A stretch of DNA of 64,000 nt, taken from the NCBI RefSeq assembly GCF_017813245.1, contig NZ_JAGIQL010000013.1, positions 1 through 64,000 on the forward strand. The letters are read 5' to 3'. The position numbers and the translations under genes were made by a program. Source of the stretch: Streptomyces montanisoli. GTDB taxonomy: Bacteria; Actinomycetota; Actinomycetes; Streptomycetales; Streptomycetaceae. The notes beneath the pieces are model-generated. The model saw only the letters and a program-made list of their open reading frames with translations. It had not been told where the DNA came from and searched no databases. Of the stretch, positions 1-8,045 are shown piece after piece (the first letter of the stretch is position 1; every line of letters starts with the position of its first letter).

Positions 1-27
1 GGGGAGCTGAGCGGCCGCGACCGCGCG

Positions 28-56
28 GACGGCGTCCCCCCGGGCGGGGCGCCGTC
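28..56 (-). terminator. Hairpin at the 3' end of the GH6 gene
   Basis: A GACGGCG arm (28-34) pairs with CGCCGTC (50-56), with C-rich and G-rich tracts continuing inside the loop. It overlaps the stop codon of the minus-strand GH6 gene. There is no T-tract, which is usual for Streptomyces terminators. Confidence 0.45.
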
Positions 57-1080
57 AGCTCTTCGCGCGGCGGGCGAGCCCGAGGGCGTACTCGGGCCAC
101 CAGCTGCCCGCCGCCGGCCCGCCGCGGCACGTGCCGTCGGAGTCGCCCGGGCGCTTGATCCACAGGTAGGCGTCGAGCAGCGGATCGCCTGTGCTGGTGC
201 TCGGCGCCCTGCCGAGCGCGCGGCCCGGCGGGTTGCACCACGCCTCGTCGCCGCGGCCTCCCGGCAAGGGGCCCGCGCCGTTGCGGCTGGTGTCCATCAC
301 GAAGTGCGCGCCGCCGAGCGCGCCTGAGATGGCGGCGCCGTAGCGCTTGACCGCGTCGTCGCGCTGGAAGTTCGACACGTTGAGGGAGAAGCCGTCGGCC
401 CGCGCGACGCCCGCGCGCTTCAGCGCGTCCGCCATGCGCCCCGTGTCGGCGACCCAGGCGGGGTTGCCGGCGTCGAGGTAGACCTTGGTGTGCGGCTGCT
501 GCTTGAGGCGTGTGACCGCGGCGGACAGCAGCGTGTAGCGCTCCTGCTGGAGCTCGGGCGGGGTGCAGCCGTCAGCCAGGTGCGGCAGGGCGTCGGGCTC
601 CAGGACGACGAGGGCGGGCGCGTCGCCGATGGCACTCGCGAAGGCGTTGATCCAGCTCTGGTACGCCTGTGCGTCGGCGGCGCCGCCCGCCGAGTACTTG
701 CCGCAGTCGCGGTGCGGGATGTTGTACGCGACGAGCAGCACGGTCCGCCCGGTGGGGGCGGCCGACCGCACGGCGTGCCGGATCTCAGGGCCCGGATCGT
801 CGCCCGCGGGCCAGTCGGCGACCGGCCGCCGGGAGATGCGCTGGAGCAGCTTCGCGTCGGCCGACCGCCCCTCGGCCTGCCACTTCTTCACCTGCCGTGC
901 GGCGTCGCTGTCGGGGTCGACCCAGTAGGGGGACGCGGCGTACGGGGCGGACTCGCCGCCCACGACGGACGCGTGGCCGTCCCCGTCCCCGCCGGCCGAG
1001 CAGGCAGCGGCGGCGGGGCACAGGGCCAGCGCGAGGGAGACGGGGAGGGCTGCGAGGCGGGGGTGAGGGCGGCCGGGCAT
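55..1080 (-). CDS. Secreted glycoside hydrolase family 6 (cellulase/cellobiohydrolase-like) lipoprotein
   Basis: Probable beta-1,4-glucanase of family GH6, acting outside the cell on cellulose or cello-oligosaccharides. The 341-residue product begins with a hydrophobic signal ending in AAAC around residue 27, which reads as a lipobox, so it is likely membrane-anchored. GH6 landmarks follow in order: YNIPHRDCG with the presumed catalytic acid D125, VLEPDAL (D163), YLDAGNPAW, FVMDTSRNG, WCNPPGRALG and WIKRPGDSDGTC. No cellulose-binding module is present, so this is a bare catalytic domain of roughly usual size. I chose the ATG at 1078-1080. An open frame runs upstream to 1194, but its N-terminus lacks signal-peptide character. 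It is divergent from the MarR gene. I found no CebR-type operator. Cellobiohydrolase versus endoglucanase cannot be decided here. Confidence 0.85.
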   Translation of the reverse strand: MPGRPHPRLAALPVSLALALCPAAAACSAGGDGDGHASVVGGESAPYAASPYWVDPDSDAARQVKKWQAEGRSADAKLLQRISRRPVADWPAGDDPGPEIRHAVRSAAPTGRTVLLVAYNIPHRDCGKYSAGGAADAQAYQSWINAFASAIGDAPALVVLEPDALPHLADGCTPPELQQERYTLLSAAVTRLKQQPHTKVYLDAGNPAWVADTGRMADALKRAGVARADGFSLNVSNFQRDDAVKRYGAAISGALGGAHFVMDTSRNGAGPLPGGRGDEAWCNPPGRALGRAPSTSTGDPLLDAYLWIKRPGDSDGTCRGGPAAGSWWPEYALGLARRAKS

Positions 1081-1214
1081 GGGGCATATCGTGACATGCG
1101 ACGCATTACGCACGTGTGTGCGCCACGCGCGGAACGTGGCCGGGTGGCAGCCGGGCAGTGACCGGGGAAGATGCCGGGGGCGCGGGCATATCATCCCTCG
1201 GTAGGGTCGGGGGC

Positions 1215-1754
1215 GTGCCGAAGCCGTTGAGCCTGCCCTTCGACCCCATCGCCCGCGCCGACGACCTCTGGAAACAGCGCTGGGGCCCCGTCCCCTCGAT
1301 GGTCGCCATCACGTCCATCATGCGCGCGCAGCAGATCCTCCTCGCCGAGGTCGACTCCGTCGTCAAGCCGTACGGGCTCACGTTCGCGCGCTACGAGGCG
1401 CTGGTCCTGCTGACCTTCTCCAAGGCCGGCGAGCTGCCCATGTCCAAGATCGGCGAGCGGCTGATGGTCCATCCCACGTCCGTCACCAACACCGTCGACC
1501 GCCTCGTCAGGGCCGGATTCGTCGACAAGCGCCCCAATCCGAACGACGGCCGCGGCACCCTCGCCTCGATCACCGAGGAGGGCCGCAAGGTGGTGGAGGC
1601 CGCCACGCGCGACCTGATGGCCATGGACTTCGGGCTCGGCGCGTACGACGCCGAGGAGTGCGGCGAGATCTTCGCGATGCTGCGCCCACTGCGCCTGTCC
1701 GCCCAGGACTTCGAGGAGCGCCGGCCGCCCGAGCGGCGCGGCGGCGAGTGGTGA
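1215..1754 (+). CDS. MarR-family transcriptional regulator
   Basis: A 179-residue winged-helix regulator. The MarR core is clear: an N-terminal dimerisation helix (IMRAQQILLAEVDSVV), then LTFARYEALVLLTF, the HTH segment SKIGERLMVHPTSVTNTVDRL, and the wing RPNPNDGRGTLASITEEG. The DGR(G) wing motif is typical. The start is taken as GTG 1215, which gives VPKPLSLPFDP, rather than the upstream ATG at 1116, whose 33 residues look like non-coding sequence. The DUF3817 gene follows after 43 bp and icmA after that, so it may control branched-chain acyl-CoA metabolism, but the only evidence for that is position. The ligand is unknown. Confidence 0.88.
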   Translation: MPKPLSLPFDPIARADDLWKQRWGPVPSMVAITSIMRAQQILLAEVDSVVKPYGLTFARYEALVLLTFSKAGELPMSKIGERLMVHPTSVTNTVDRLVRAGFVDKRPNPNDGRGTLASITEEGRKVVEAATRDLMAMDFGLGAYDAEECGEIFAMLRPLRLSAQDFEERRPPERRGGEW

Positions 1755-1797
1755 CCCGCGCGAAGATCGCCCGTATCGTGCCACTACGCTCTTGCGT

Positions 1798-2136
1798 ATG
1801 AAACGAAGTGTGCTGACCCGTTATCGGGTGATGGCGTACGTCACAGGCGTGCTCCTCATCGTGCTGACACTGGGGGTCATCGCCAAGTACGTGCTCGACA
1901 TCAACGGAGCGGCGGGCTTCGTCGAGGTCGTGGGCATCGCGCACGGCTGGCTCTACATCGTGTACCTGATCTTCGCCTTCGACCTGGGCTCCAAGGCCAA
2001 GTTCCCCGTGATGCGGCAGCTGTGGGTCCTGCTCGCGGGGACGCTGCCCACGGCGGCCTTCTTCGTCGAGCGCCGGGTCTCCCGCGAGCTCGAGGCCAAG
2101 GTCGTCGACCCGGCGCCCGCCACCGCCAAGGCCTGA
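1798..2136 (+). CDS. DUF3817 small integral membrane protein
   Basis: About 112 residues with three hydrophobic segments: VMAYVTGVLLIVLTLGVI, then HGWLYIVYLIFAFDLG, then WVLLAGTLPTAAFFVE. A charged C-terminal tail rich in Ala/Pro follows. The spacing and the central HGWLY..YL..A.DL pattern match DUF3817, a family found widely in actinobacteria and of unknown function. The start could be ATG 1798 or the in-frame TTG 1792; I prefer ATG. It sits between a MarR gene and icmA in the same direction. No catalytic residues are apparent. Confidence 0.85.
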   Translation: MKRSVLTRYRVMAYVTGVLLIVLTLGVIAKYVLDINGAAGFVEVVGIAHGWLYIVYLIFAFDLGSKAKFPVMRQLWVLLAGTLPTAAFFVERRVSRELEAKVVDPAPATAKA

Positions 2137-2190
2137 CCGACGGCGCACGGCACCGCCGCGTGACGATGTCCGCGGCGGTTTGCCATCGAC

Positions 2191-2214
2191 ATTTACTTTG
2201 ACGTCCTAGTAAAT
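2191..2214. promoter_or_regulatory. Palindromic operator candidate directly upstream of icmA
   Basis: A 24-bp dyad centred on GACGTC (2200-2205). The outer arms ATTTACT (2191-2197) and AGTAAAT (2208-2214) are perfect complements, and 20 of 24 positions pair. Only 2198/2207 and 2199/2206 fail. It ends 8 bp before the icmA ATG at 2223, where a bound repressor would block transcription or initiation. It is strikingly AT-rich for this genome. Confidence 0.65.
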
Positions 2215-2222
2215 TCGGGTGC

Positions 2223-3923
2223 ATGGACGCTGACGCGATCGACGAGGGCCGCACCCGCTGGCAGGCCCGGTACGACAAGGCCCGCAAGCGCGACGCGGAC
2301 TTCTCGACCCTCTCGGGCGACGAGGTCGCTCCCGTGTACGGACCGCGGCCGGGGGACACGTACGAGGGATTCGAGCGGATCGGCTGGCCGGGGGAGTACC
2401 CGTTCACCCGGGGCCTCTACCCGACCGGGTACCGGGGCCGCACATGGACCATCCGCCAGTTCGCCGGGTTCGGCAACGCACGCCAGACCAACGAGCGCTA
2501 CAAGACCATCCTCGCCAACGGCGGCGGCGGCCTCTCCGTCGCCTTCGACATGCCGACGCTGATGGGCCGCGACTCCGACGACCCGCGCTCGCTCGGCGAG
2601 GTCGGGCACTGCGGCGTCGCCATCGACTCGGCCGCCGACATGGAGGTCCTCTTCGACGGCATCACCCTCGGCGACGTGACGACGTCCATGACGATCAGCG
2701 GCCCCGCCGTGCCCGTGTTCTGCATGTACCTCGTCGCCGCGGAACGCCAGGGCGTCGACCCGGGCGTGCTCAACGGCACGCTCCAGACCGACATCTTCAA
2801 GGAGTACATCGCCCAGAAGGAGTGGCTCTTCCAGCCCGAGCCGCACCTGCGCCTCATCGGCGACCTGATGGAGCACTGCGCGACCGCGATCCCCGCGTAC
2901 AAGCCGTTGTCGGTCTCCGGCTACCACATCCGCGAGGCGGGCGCGACGGCCGCGCAGGAGCTCGCGTACACGCTGGCCGACGGGTTCGGCTACGTGGAGC
3001 TCGGCATCGCGCGAGGCCTCGACGTCGACGTCTTCGCGCCCGGCCTCTCGTTCTTCTTCGACGCGCACGTGGACTTCTTCGAGGAGATCGCCAAGTTCCG
3101 CGCGGCCCGCAGGATCTGGGCCCGCTGGATGCGGGACGTGTACGGCGCCACCACGGACAAGGCCCAGTGGCTGCGGTTCCACACCCAGACCGCGGGCGTC
3201 TCGCTCACCGCGCAGCAGCCGTACAACAACGTCGTGCGCACCGCCGTGGAGGCGCTCGCCGCGGTGCTCGGCGGCACCAACTCGCTGCACACCAACGCGC
3301 TCGACGAGACGCTCGCACTCCCCAGCGAGCAGGCCGCCGAGATCGCGCTGCGCACGCAGCAGGTGCTGATGGAGGAGACGGGGGTGGGCAACGTCGCCGA
3401 CCCGCTGGGCGGCTCCTGGTACATCGAGCAGCTCACCGACCGGATCGAGGCGGACGCCGAGAAGATCTTCGAGCAGATCACGGAGCGCGGCAGGCGCGCC
3501 CATCCCGACGGCAAGCACCCGGTCGGCCCGATCACCTCCGGCATCCTGCGCGGCATCGAGGACGGCTGGTTCACCGGCGAGATCGCCGAGTCCGCGTTCC
3601 GCTACCAGAGCGCCCTGGAGAAGGGCGACAAGAAGGTCGTCGGCGTCAACGTCAACACCGGGTCCGTCACGGGCGACCTGGAGATCCTGCGCGTCAGCCA
3701 CGAGGTGGAGCGCGACCAGGCGGCGACGCTCGCCGCGCGCAAGGAGGCGCGCGACGACACGAAGGTCACCGCGGCGCTGGACGCGATGCTGGCCGCCGCA
3801 CGCGACGGGTCGAGCATGATCCCGCCGATGCTGGACGCGGTACGCGCGGAGGCCACCCTCGGCGAGATCTGCGGCGCGCTGCGCGACGAATGGGGCACGT
3901 ACACGGAGCCGCCCGGCTTCTGA
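2223..3923 (+). CDS. icmA: Isobutyryl-CoA mutase large subunit
   Basis: Adenosylcobalamin-dependent mutase subunit that interconverts isobutyryl-CoA and n-butyryl-CoA, linking valine breakdown with butyryl/methylmalonyl-CoA pools used for polyketides. The 566-residue length matches the known Streptomyces IcmA and lacks the C-terminal B12 domain of full methylmalonyl-CoA mutase. Two residues identify the substrate: Phe80 (RQFAGFG) and Gln198 (EYIAQKEW) stand where methylmalonyl-CoA mutase has Tyr and Arg. The TIM-barrel motifs [20 protein letters not shown] and [10 protein letters not shown] are intact. The B12-binding small subunit IcmB is not in this window, so assembly needs a distant gene. 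It is preceded by a strong palindrome and convergent with a TetR gene. Confidence 0.93.
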   Translation: MDADAIDEGRTRWQARYDKARKRDADFSTLSGDEVAPVYGPRPGDTYEGFERIGWPGEYPFTRGLYPTGYRGRTWTIRQFAGFGNARQTNERYKTILANGGGGLSVAFDMPTLMGRDSDDPRSLGEVGHCGVAIDSAADMEVLFDGITLGDVTTSMTISGPAVPVFCMYLVAAERQGVDPGVLNGTLQTDIFKEYIAQKEWLFQPEPHLRLIGDLMEHCATAIPAYKPLSVSGYHIREAGATAAQELAYTLADGFGYVELGIARGLDVDVFAPGLSFFFDAHVDFFEEIAKFRAARRIWARWMRDVYGATTDKAQWLRFHTQTAGVSLTAQQPYNNVVRTAVEALAAVLGGTNSLHTNALDETLALPSEQAAEIALRTQQVLMEETGVGNVADPLGGSWYIEQLTDRIEADAEKIFEQITERGRRAHPDGKHPVGPITSGILRGIEDGWFTGEIAESAFRYQSALEKGDKKVVGVNVNTGSVTGDLEILRVSHEVERDQAATLAARKEARDDTKVTAALDAMLAAARDGSSMIPPMLDAVRAEATLGEICGALRDEWGTYTEPPGF

Positions 3924-3946
3924 GGACGCGGGTCACGGCGGCCGCC

Positions 3947-4669
3947 CTAGGAGCCGGCGTCGGCCGCCCTCGGCTCCTGTGGGCCCTGGGCCGGGGCCGG
4001 GGCCGTGGGCCTGGCCGTGGCCGCCGCGCCGGCCGGGGCGCGCTGGGCCGTCAGGCCCGTCAGCACGAGCTGCGTGAGGCGGCGGGCCCAGTCGCCGTCC
4101 ACCGGCTCCGCGCTGACCAGCGTCCTGTGCACCACCGCGCCCGCGACCACGTCGAAGATCAGGTCGGTGTCGCGGGCCGCGGCCGCCGGGTCCGGCGGCG
4201 GCGGGATCTCACCGCGTTCCTGGGCGCGCTCGCGGCCCGCCACCACCAGGTGCTTCTGCCGGTCCACGATCGCCGTGCGGATGCGCCGCCGCAGCGCGTC
4301 GTCGCGGGTGGCCTCGGCGATCACCGCCATCAGCGCCGTCTTCGCCTCGGGCCGTTCGAGCAGCGCGCCGAACTGGCGCACCACCGACTCGACGTCCGCC
4401 GGCAGGCTGCCGAGGTCCGGCAGCCGCAGCTCGTCGAAGAGGACCGCCACCGCGTCGACCACCAGCTCGTTGCGGCTCGGCCACCGCCGGTACAGCGTCG
4501 TCTTTGCCACGCCCGCGCGCGCCGCCACGTCCCCCATCGTCAGCTTCGACCAGCCGAGTTCGACGAGCGCCTGCCGGGTGGCCGCCAGGATGGCCGCGTC
4601 GGCCTCGGGGCTGCGGGGGCGGCCGGTGCGCCCCTGGTGCATACCTTCGGGGCCGGTACGGGTAGGCAT
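3947..4669 (-). CDS. TetR-family transcriptional regulator
   Basis: A 240-residue repressor-type protein. The N-terminal HTH is clear: ILAATRQALVELGWSKLTMG, then DVAARAGVAKTTLYRRWPSR and NELVVDAVA. The C-terminal domain resembles the TetR_C_11/16 groups. The last 35 residues are Ala/Pro-rich and probably disordered. The ATG at 4667-4669 is used; a second ATG at 4640-4642 would remove nine residues. A perfect 17-bp palindrome lies at 4746-4762 between this gene and the divergent thioredoxin-TPR gene, so autoregulation is likely. The ligand is unknown. It is convergent with icmA with a 23-bp gap. Confidence 0.88.
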   Translation of the reverse strand: MPTRTGPEGMHQGRTGRPRSPEADAAILAATRQALVELGWSKLTMGDVAARAGVAKTTLYRRWPSRNELVVDAVAVLFDELRLPDLGSLPADVESVVRQFGALLERPEAKTALMAVIAEATRDDALRRRIRTAIVDRQKHLVVAGRERAQERGEIPPPPDPAAAARDTDLIFDVVAGAVVHRTLVSAEPVDGDWARRLTQLVLTGLTAQRAPAGAAATARPTAPAPAQGPQEPRAADAGS

Positions 4670-4745
4670 GGCGGCGACCCTACCGGCCGGGCGCTGTGAG
4701 ACAGGTCATGCGGTGATCCGCCCCGAACGCCGGCCGGTACAGTTA

Positions 4746-4762
4746 CGCTACGAGTCGTAGCG
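4746..4762. promoter_or_regulatory. Perfect palindromic TetR-type operator
   Basis: CGCTACGA-G-TCGTAGCG is a perfect 8-bp inverted repeat around one central base. It lies 77 bp upstream of the tetR start and 162 bp upstream of the thioredoxin-TPR gene. Length and symmetry are those of TetR-family sites, and the adjacent TetR protein is the natural ligand. Confidence 0.7.
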
Positions 4763-4803
4763 AAAGACCTCTCGGCGAGGTCGGAGCGACAGCCACAGGC
4801 GCC

Positions 4804-4872
4804 TGGTGGGGACCCGGCGCCGCAAGCCGGGCGCACGGGGCGCCACGGGGGCGTCCCGTGCGCCGCCCACCA
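4804..4872 (+). ncRNA. Structured 5' leader of the thioredoxin-TPR gene
   Basis: Three helices can be drawn by eye. An outer stem pairs TGGTGGG (4804-4810) with CCCACCA (4866-4872). One inner stem pairs CCCGGC (4813-4818) with GCCGGG (4826-4831). Another pairs GGCGCACGGG (4830-4839) with CCCGTGCGCC (4855-4864). The inner stems share two bases, so they may compete. It matches no riboswitch class I recognise. It may be an attenuator or simply GC-rich chance pairing. Confidence 0.35.
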
Positions 4873-4924
4873 CGGGGAAGCGGCACGTTTCCGAAACCGC
4901 GCGCGGAAGGGGGAGGATGTACCC

Positions 4925-5899
4925 ATGCAGCCTAGGAACATGTCCATGAGCGGCGTCGTCGACCTCGCCGCGGTGAAGGCGGCCGGCGAGGCCAAGACGA
5001 AGGCGGAGCAGGCACGCGCCGAGACCGCCCGCCAGGGCGGTGCGGGCGCGGTGCCGGCGTCCAGCCTGGTGATCGACGTCGACGAGGCGGGCTTCGAGAG
5101 CGATGTCCTGCAGCGCTCCACCGAGGTGCCCGTCGTCATCGACTTCTGGGCGGAGTGGTGCGAGCCGTGCAAGCAGCTCAGCCCCGTGCTCGAACGGCTG
5201 GCCCTCGAGTACAACGGCCGCATCGTGCTGGCCAAGATCGACGTGGACGCCAACCAGGCGCTGATGCAGCAGTTCGGCATCCAGGGCATCCCGGCCGTGT
5301 TCGCGGTGGTCGCGGGTCAGGCGCTGCCGCTGTTCCAGGGGGCGGCCCCGGAGGCGCAGATCCGTCAGACGCTCGACCAGCTCGTCCAGGTCGGCGAGGA
5401 GCGCTTCGGGCTCACGGGCATCGCCGTGGAGGCGGGCGGCGAGGGCGCGGAGCAGCAGGAGGCGCCCGCGCCGCCGCCAGGACCGCACGACGCCCTGCTC
5501 GAAGCCGCCGTGCAGGCGCTCGACGAGGGCGACTTCGCGGGCGCCGTCCAGGCGTACCGCAACGTGCTGTCGGACGACCCGGTCAACACCGAGGCGAAAC
5601 TGGGCCTCGCGCAGGCCGAGCTGCTGGGGCGCGTCGGCGGGCTCGACCCCCAGCAGGCCCGCAAGGACGCGGCCGACAGCCCCGCGGACGTCGACGCGCA
5701 GCTGGCCGTGGCCGACCTGGACCTCGCGGGCGGCCATGTCGAGGACGCCTTCTCCCGCCTGGTCGAGACGGTGCGCGGCACGGCGGGCGACGACCGGGAG
5801 AAGGCCCGGCTGCGTCTGCTCGAACTGTTCGAGGTCATCGGCGGCGACGACCCGAGGGTGGCCGCCTCGCGCGCGGCGCTCGCGCGCGTCCTGTTCTGA
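4925..5899 (+). CDS. Thioredoxin-domain TPR protein (YbbN/CnoX-like)
   Basis: Cytoplasmic 324-residue protein with an N-terminal helical tail (1-45), a thioredoxin fold (about 50-160) and a C-terminal all-helical TPR-like region (about 190-320). The redox motif is WCEPC (residues 78-82), with the cis-proline segment QGIPAVFAV. In E. coli the same architecture (CnoX/YbbN) acts as a chaperone-linked redox holdase. Many such proteins lack CxxC, but this one keeps both cysteines, so disulfide chemistry is possible. ATG 4925 follows a GGAAGGGGGAGG ribosome site; ATGs at 4940 and 4946 are alternatives. It stands alone between a TetR operator with leader and a strong terminator. Confidence 0.85.
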   Translation: MQPRNMSMSGVVDLAAVKAAGEAKTKAEQARAETARQGGAGAVPASSLVIDVDEAGFESDVLQRSTEVPVVIDFWAEWCEPCKQLSPVLERLALEYNGRIVLAKIDVDANQALMQQFGIQGIPAVFAVVAGQALPLFQGAAPEAQIRQTLDQLVQVGEERFGLTGIAVEAGGEGAEQQEAPAPPPGPHDALLEAAVQALDEGDFAGAVQAYRNVLSDDPVNTEAKLGLAQAELLGRVGGLDPQQARKDAADSPADVDAQLAVADLDLAGGHVEDAFSRLVETVRGTAGDDREKARLRLLELFEVIGGDDPRVAASRAALARVLF

Positions 5900-5939
5900 C
5901 GAATTCCGAAAGGACCTGACGGGCCGTCGGGAATTGGGC

Positions 5940-5983
5940 GGGCCCGGATGCAGCGCGGAACGCACCGCGCTGCATCCGGGCCC
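5940..5983. terminator. Strong 19-bp stem terminator
   Basis: A perfect 19-bp inverted repeat (5940-5958 with 5965-5983) encloses a 6-nt loop AACGCA, starting 40 bp after the thioredoxin-TPR stop codon. It isolates that gene from the long leader that follows. Confidence 0.85.
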
Positions 5984-6178
5984 GTCGCGCGTTTTCGGAT
6001 GCCGGAGTTCCGTGTGAGGCGCACGGGAGTGCTGTGACCGGTGATTTGATGGAGCTGTGGGACGGATGTGACGATCCGGTGTGGCCGGGAGAGTGGGCGT
6101 CCGCGACCCGGTGCGGATTTGGCGACAAGGCGATGACGGGTTCATTGCTTTACCAAGACTTGACCTATGCCATCTTTG

Positions 6179-6191
6179 TTACTCGCAGTAA
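6179..6191. promoter_or_regulatory. TTACT-CGC-AGTAA inverted repeat
   Basis: Perfect 5-bp arms around a 3-nt spacer, 500 bp before the DUF6230 start. It shares the TTACT/AGTAA half-site with the dyad at 6306-6323 and with the icmA upstream palindrome. Confidence 0.5.
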
Positions 6192-6305
6192 ATCACCCTC
6201 TCCCTTCTGCCCGGTTTTCCGCATCGATCGTCCTACTTGTTCCAACCACCGGTAACACCCTGTGTGCCGGTCCGGCGCCCCTCGGTTGCCACCGGGTCGC
6301 CCGGC

Positions 6306-6323
6306 CGTTACTGACTAGTAACG
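6306..6323. promoter_or_regulatory. CGTTACT-gact-AGTAACG inverted repeat
   Basis: Perfect 7-bp arms around a 4-nt spacer. It is the second TTACT/AGTAA dyad in the same intergenic region and the better operator candidate of the two because of its longer arms. Confidence 0.55.
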
Positions 6324-6678
6324 AAGGCCCTTGTGTCCCGGCCGCGAATGGACCACCATCGTCGACGCTCGGTCCAATACCGCACCAGCACGGCAACCAG
6401 TCGCGTCACGTCGGTCCTGGGTCCCCACCGGGTGGGTCGGCGGGTCCAGTGAACCGCCGGCTCGGACAGGGGGGTTCCCGCCCAACAGGCGGGGCCTGTC
6501 CGAAGGTTGCGCCACGGCGCGATCAGTGGTTGTCGCTCGGGGGTGATCGACCGGTGGTTCGGGCGCGGTTCGCGCACGGCGAAGCGGGCGCTCTCCTTCC
6601 GAGGACGTAGCACTTCTCCCCATCCCATGGCGGGCCCACGTCCGCGTGGCGATGTACGTCCGAGAAGGAGGAAATCGC

Positions 6679-7329
6679 ATGGAGTCCCCAGTACGTGGTG
6701 GGACCAGATGGAAGCGCTTCGCGGTGGTCATGGTGCCGAGCGTGGCCGCGACGGCCGCGATAGGCGTCGCCCTGTCGCAGGGGGCGCTCGCCGCGTCCTT
6801 CAGCGTGTCGGGGCAGAACTTCAAGGTGAAGGCGAGCAAGCTCGTCGGCTACGGCTTCACCCAGTACGGAAACGTCGACTACGGCGTCAAGGACAACAAC
6901 GGGAAGAGGACCGCGCATCCCGTCGCGGTCAACGGCTTCACGCGCGCGAGCATCACCGACCTGTGCCAGTCGGTGGTCACGCCGGTACCAGGCATCGGTG
7001 ACGTCACTCTCCTGCTCACCGCGGGTAACAAGGGTACGGATGTCAAGGCCAAGAATCTCTACATCGACCTTGATGACCTGAGCACGACGAACGCCACGTT
7101 CACCGACATCAACATCGGTGTGGCGCAGGGCGCGACGAATGACGGCAAGCACGCAGGTGTCGCTCCGGGTGACCAGGACCCGAAAAAGAGCGGGGGGTTC
7201 GCCCAGGACGCGAGCAAGGCCGTGCTGACGGGTGTTCAGCAGCAGGCGTGGGCCACCACGGCGGGCACCTTCAAGCTCGCCGACCTCGGCCTGACGCTCA
7301 AGAGGGGCAACAACCCCTGTTACCACTAG
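6679..7329 (+). CDS. DUF6230 family secreted protein
   Basis: A 216-residue exported protein of a Streptomyces family that databases sometimes label cholesterol esterase without proof. A signal sequence spans about residues 9-36 (RWKRFAVVMVPSVAATAAIG, cleavage near ALA-AS). The mature part is Gly/Asn/Thr-rich and probably beta-structured. It has two cysteines in mid- and C-terminal positions and no Ser-His-Asp lipase motif that I can see. ATG 6679 has a near-perfect GAAGGAGGA ribosome site (6664-6672). It is the first gene of a three-gene operon with a DUF6114 membrane protein and a Ser/Lys-rich secreted protein. The function is unknown; a surface or lipid-associated role is inference. Confidence 0.8.
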   Translation: MESPVRGGTRWKRFAVVMVPSVAATAAIGVALSQGALAASFSVSGQNFKVKASKLVGYGFTQYGNVDYGVKDNNGKRTAHPVAVNGFTRASITDLCQSVVTPVPGIGDVTLLLTAGNKGTDVKAKNLYIDLDDLSTTNATFTDINIGVAQGATNDGKHAGVAPGDQDPKKSGGFAQDASKAVLTGVQQQAWATTAGTFKLADLGLTLKRGNNPCYH

Positions 7330-7454
7330 GCACTCGCCGGCGGGCGGGGGCAACGTGCCGCAGGGCATTCACCCGCGGTCGCGCACCTCGCCCGCCACCA
7401 CCTCAAACTCATGGCATTCCGCACGGTAATGCCGGTTCCAGGGAGCTGTTTTCC

Positions 7455-8045
7455 ATGAGCGCCGAGACCGCGGACACCCTCGTGCCCCAGGAGCGTGACG
7501 GCGGGTTCAGGTACTGGCGGCTGAGGTTCCGCGCCTGGCGCGGGCACCGGCCGTTCTGGGCCGGGCTGATCACGCTCGTCAGCGGACTGCCGATCGGATA
7601 CTTCCCGTACGCCCACCTTCACCTCGGCAACCTCACCCTCGCGATGTCCACGACGGCCGGCGCCGGATCGCTGATCATCGGCGTCCTGCTGGTGACGCTC
7701 GGCCTGACGATGTGGTTCCACTCCATCGTCCGGGTGTTCGCCGGCATCGCCGCGATCCTCCTCGCCCTGGTCTCGATCCCGGTGTCCAACCTGGGCGGCT
7801 TCTTCGTCGGATTCCTCCTCGCCCTCATCGGCGGCGCGCTCTCCGTGTCCTGGGTGCCCGAGAAGGCGAAGAGGCGGACCGCCGAGGACGAGGCCGCACC
7901 GGAGTCCGCCGGGATCGCCGAAGCCGCGGACACCGCAGACACGGACGCCGACCCGCTGCTGCCGGGCCCGCGCGCGGGGGTGGAAGCGGATGTGACGGAC
8001 ACGCGCACGGACTGGTTCAAGGGCGGGAGGCACAGTGCGGGCTGA
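7455..8045 (+). CDS. DUF6114 family integral membrane protein
   Basis: 196 residues. A charged N-terminal 30 residues precede four hydrophobic helices (about 37-58, 66-93, 97-112, 114-135), then a soluble Glu/Ala/Asp-rich tail from about 140. The helix pattern and the FRAWRGHRPFWAG entry fit DUF6114, which commonly sits next to DUF6230 in Streptomyces. Its last 11 bp overlap the start of the next gene, so translation is likely coupled. It could be a membrane partner or export partner for its secreted neighbours. No transporter or enzyme motif is visible. Confidence 0.8.
   Translation: MSAETADTLVPQERDGGFRYWRLRFRAWRGHRPFWAGLITLVSGLPIGYFPYAHLHLGNLTLAMSTTAGAGSLIIGVLLVTLGLTMWFHSIVRVFAGIAAILLALVSIPVSNLGGFFVGFLLALIGGALSVSWVPEKAKRRTAEDEAAPESAGIAEAADTADTDADPLLPGPRAGVEADVTDTRTDWFKGGRHSAG

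Larger units (their letters stand above)
5984..6678 (+). promoter_or_regulatory. Long non-coding leader/promoter region before the DUF6230 operon
   Basis: About 700 bp with no credible gene. The short open frames in it lack codon bias and sensible starts. Part of it (6130-6330) is AT-richer than its surroundings and contains a TTGACC hexamer (6160-6165) and two TTACT/AGTAA dyads (listed separately). The downstream part (6440-6650) is GC-rich with a stable hairpin at 6462-6503. This suggests a promoter near 6160-6330 and an untranslated leader of some 300 nt or more. Confidence 0.5.

Noticed and set aside
4804-4872. A known riboswitch (such as c-di-AMP ydaO type) in the thioredoxin-TPR leader or the DUF6230 leader
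   Set aside because: I could not match conserved core sequences of any riboswitch class that I know. Only generic GC-rich helices are visible.
5984-6678. Small open frames in the leader region (for example 6034-6255 and 6167-6610)
   Set aside because: Poor starts, atypical composition, no recognisable domain and no Streptomyces codon bias. The region is better explained as promoter and leader.
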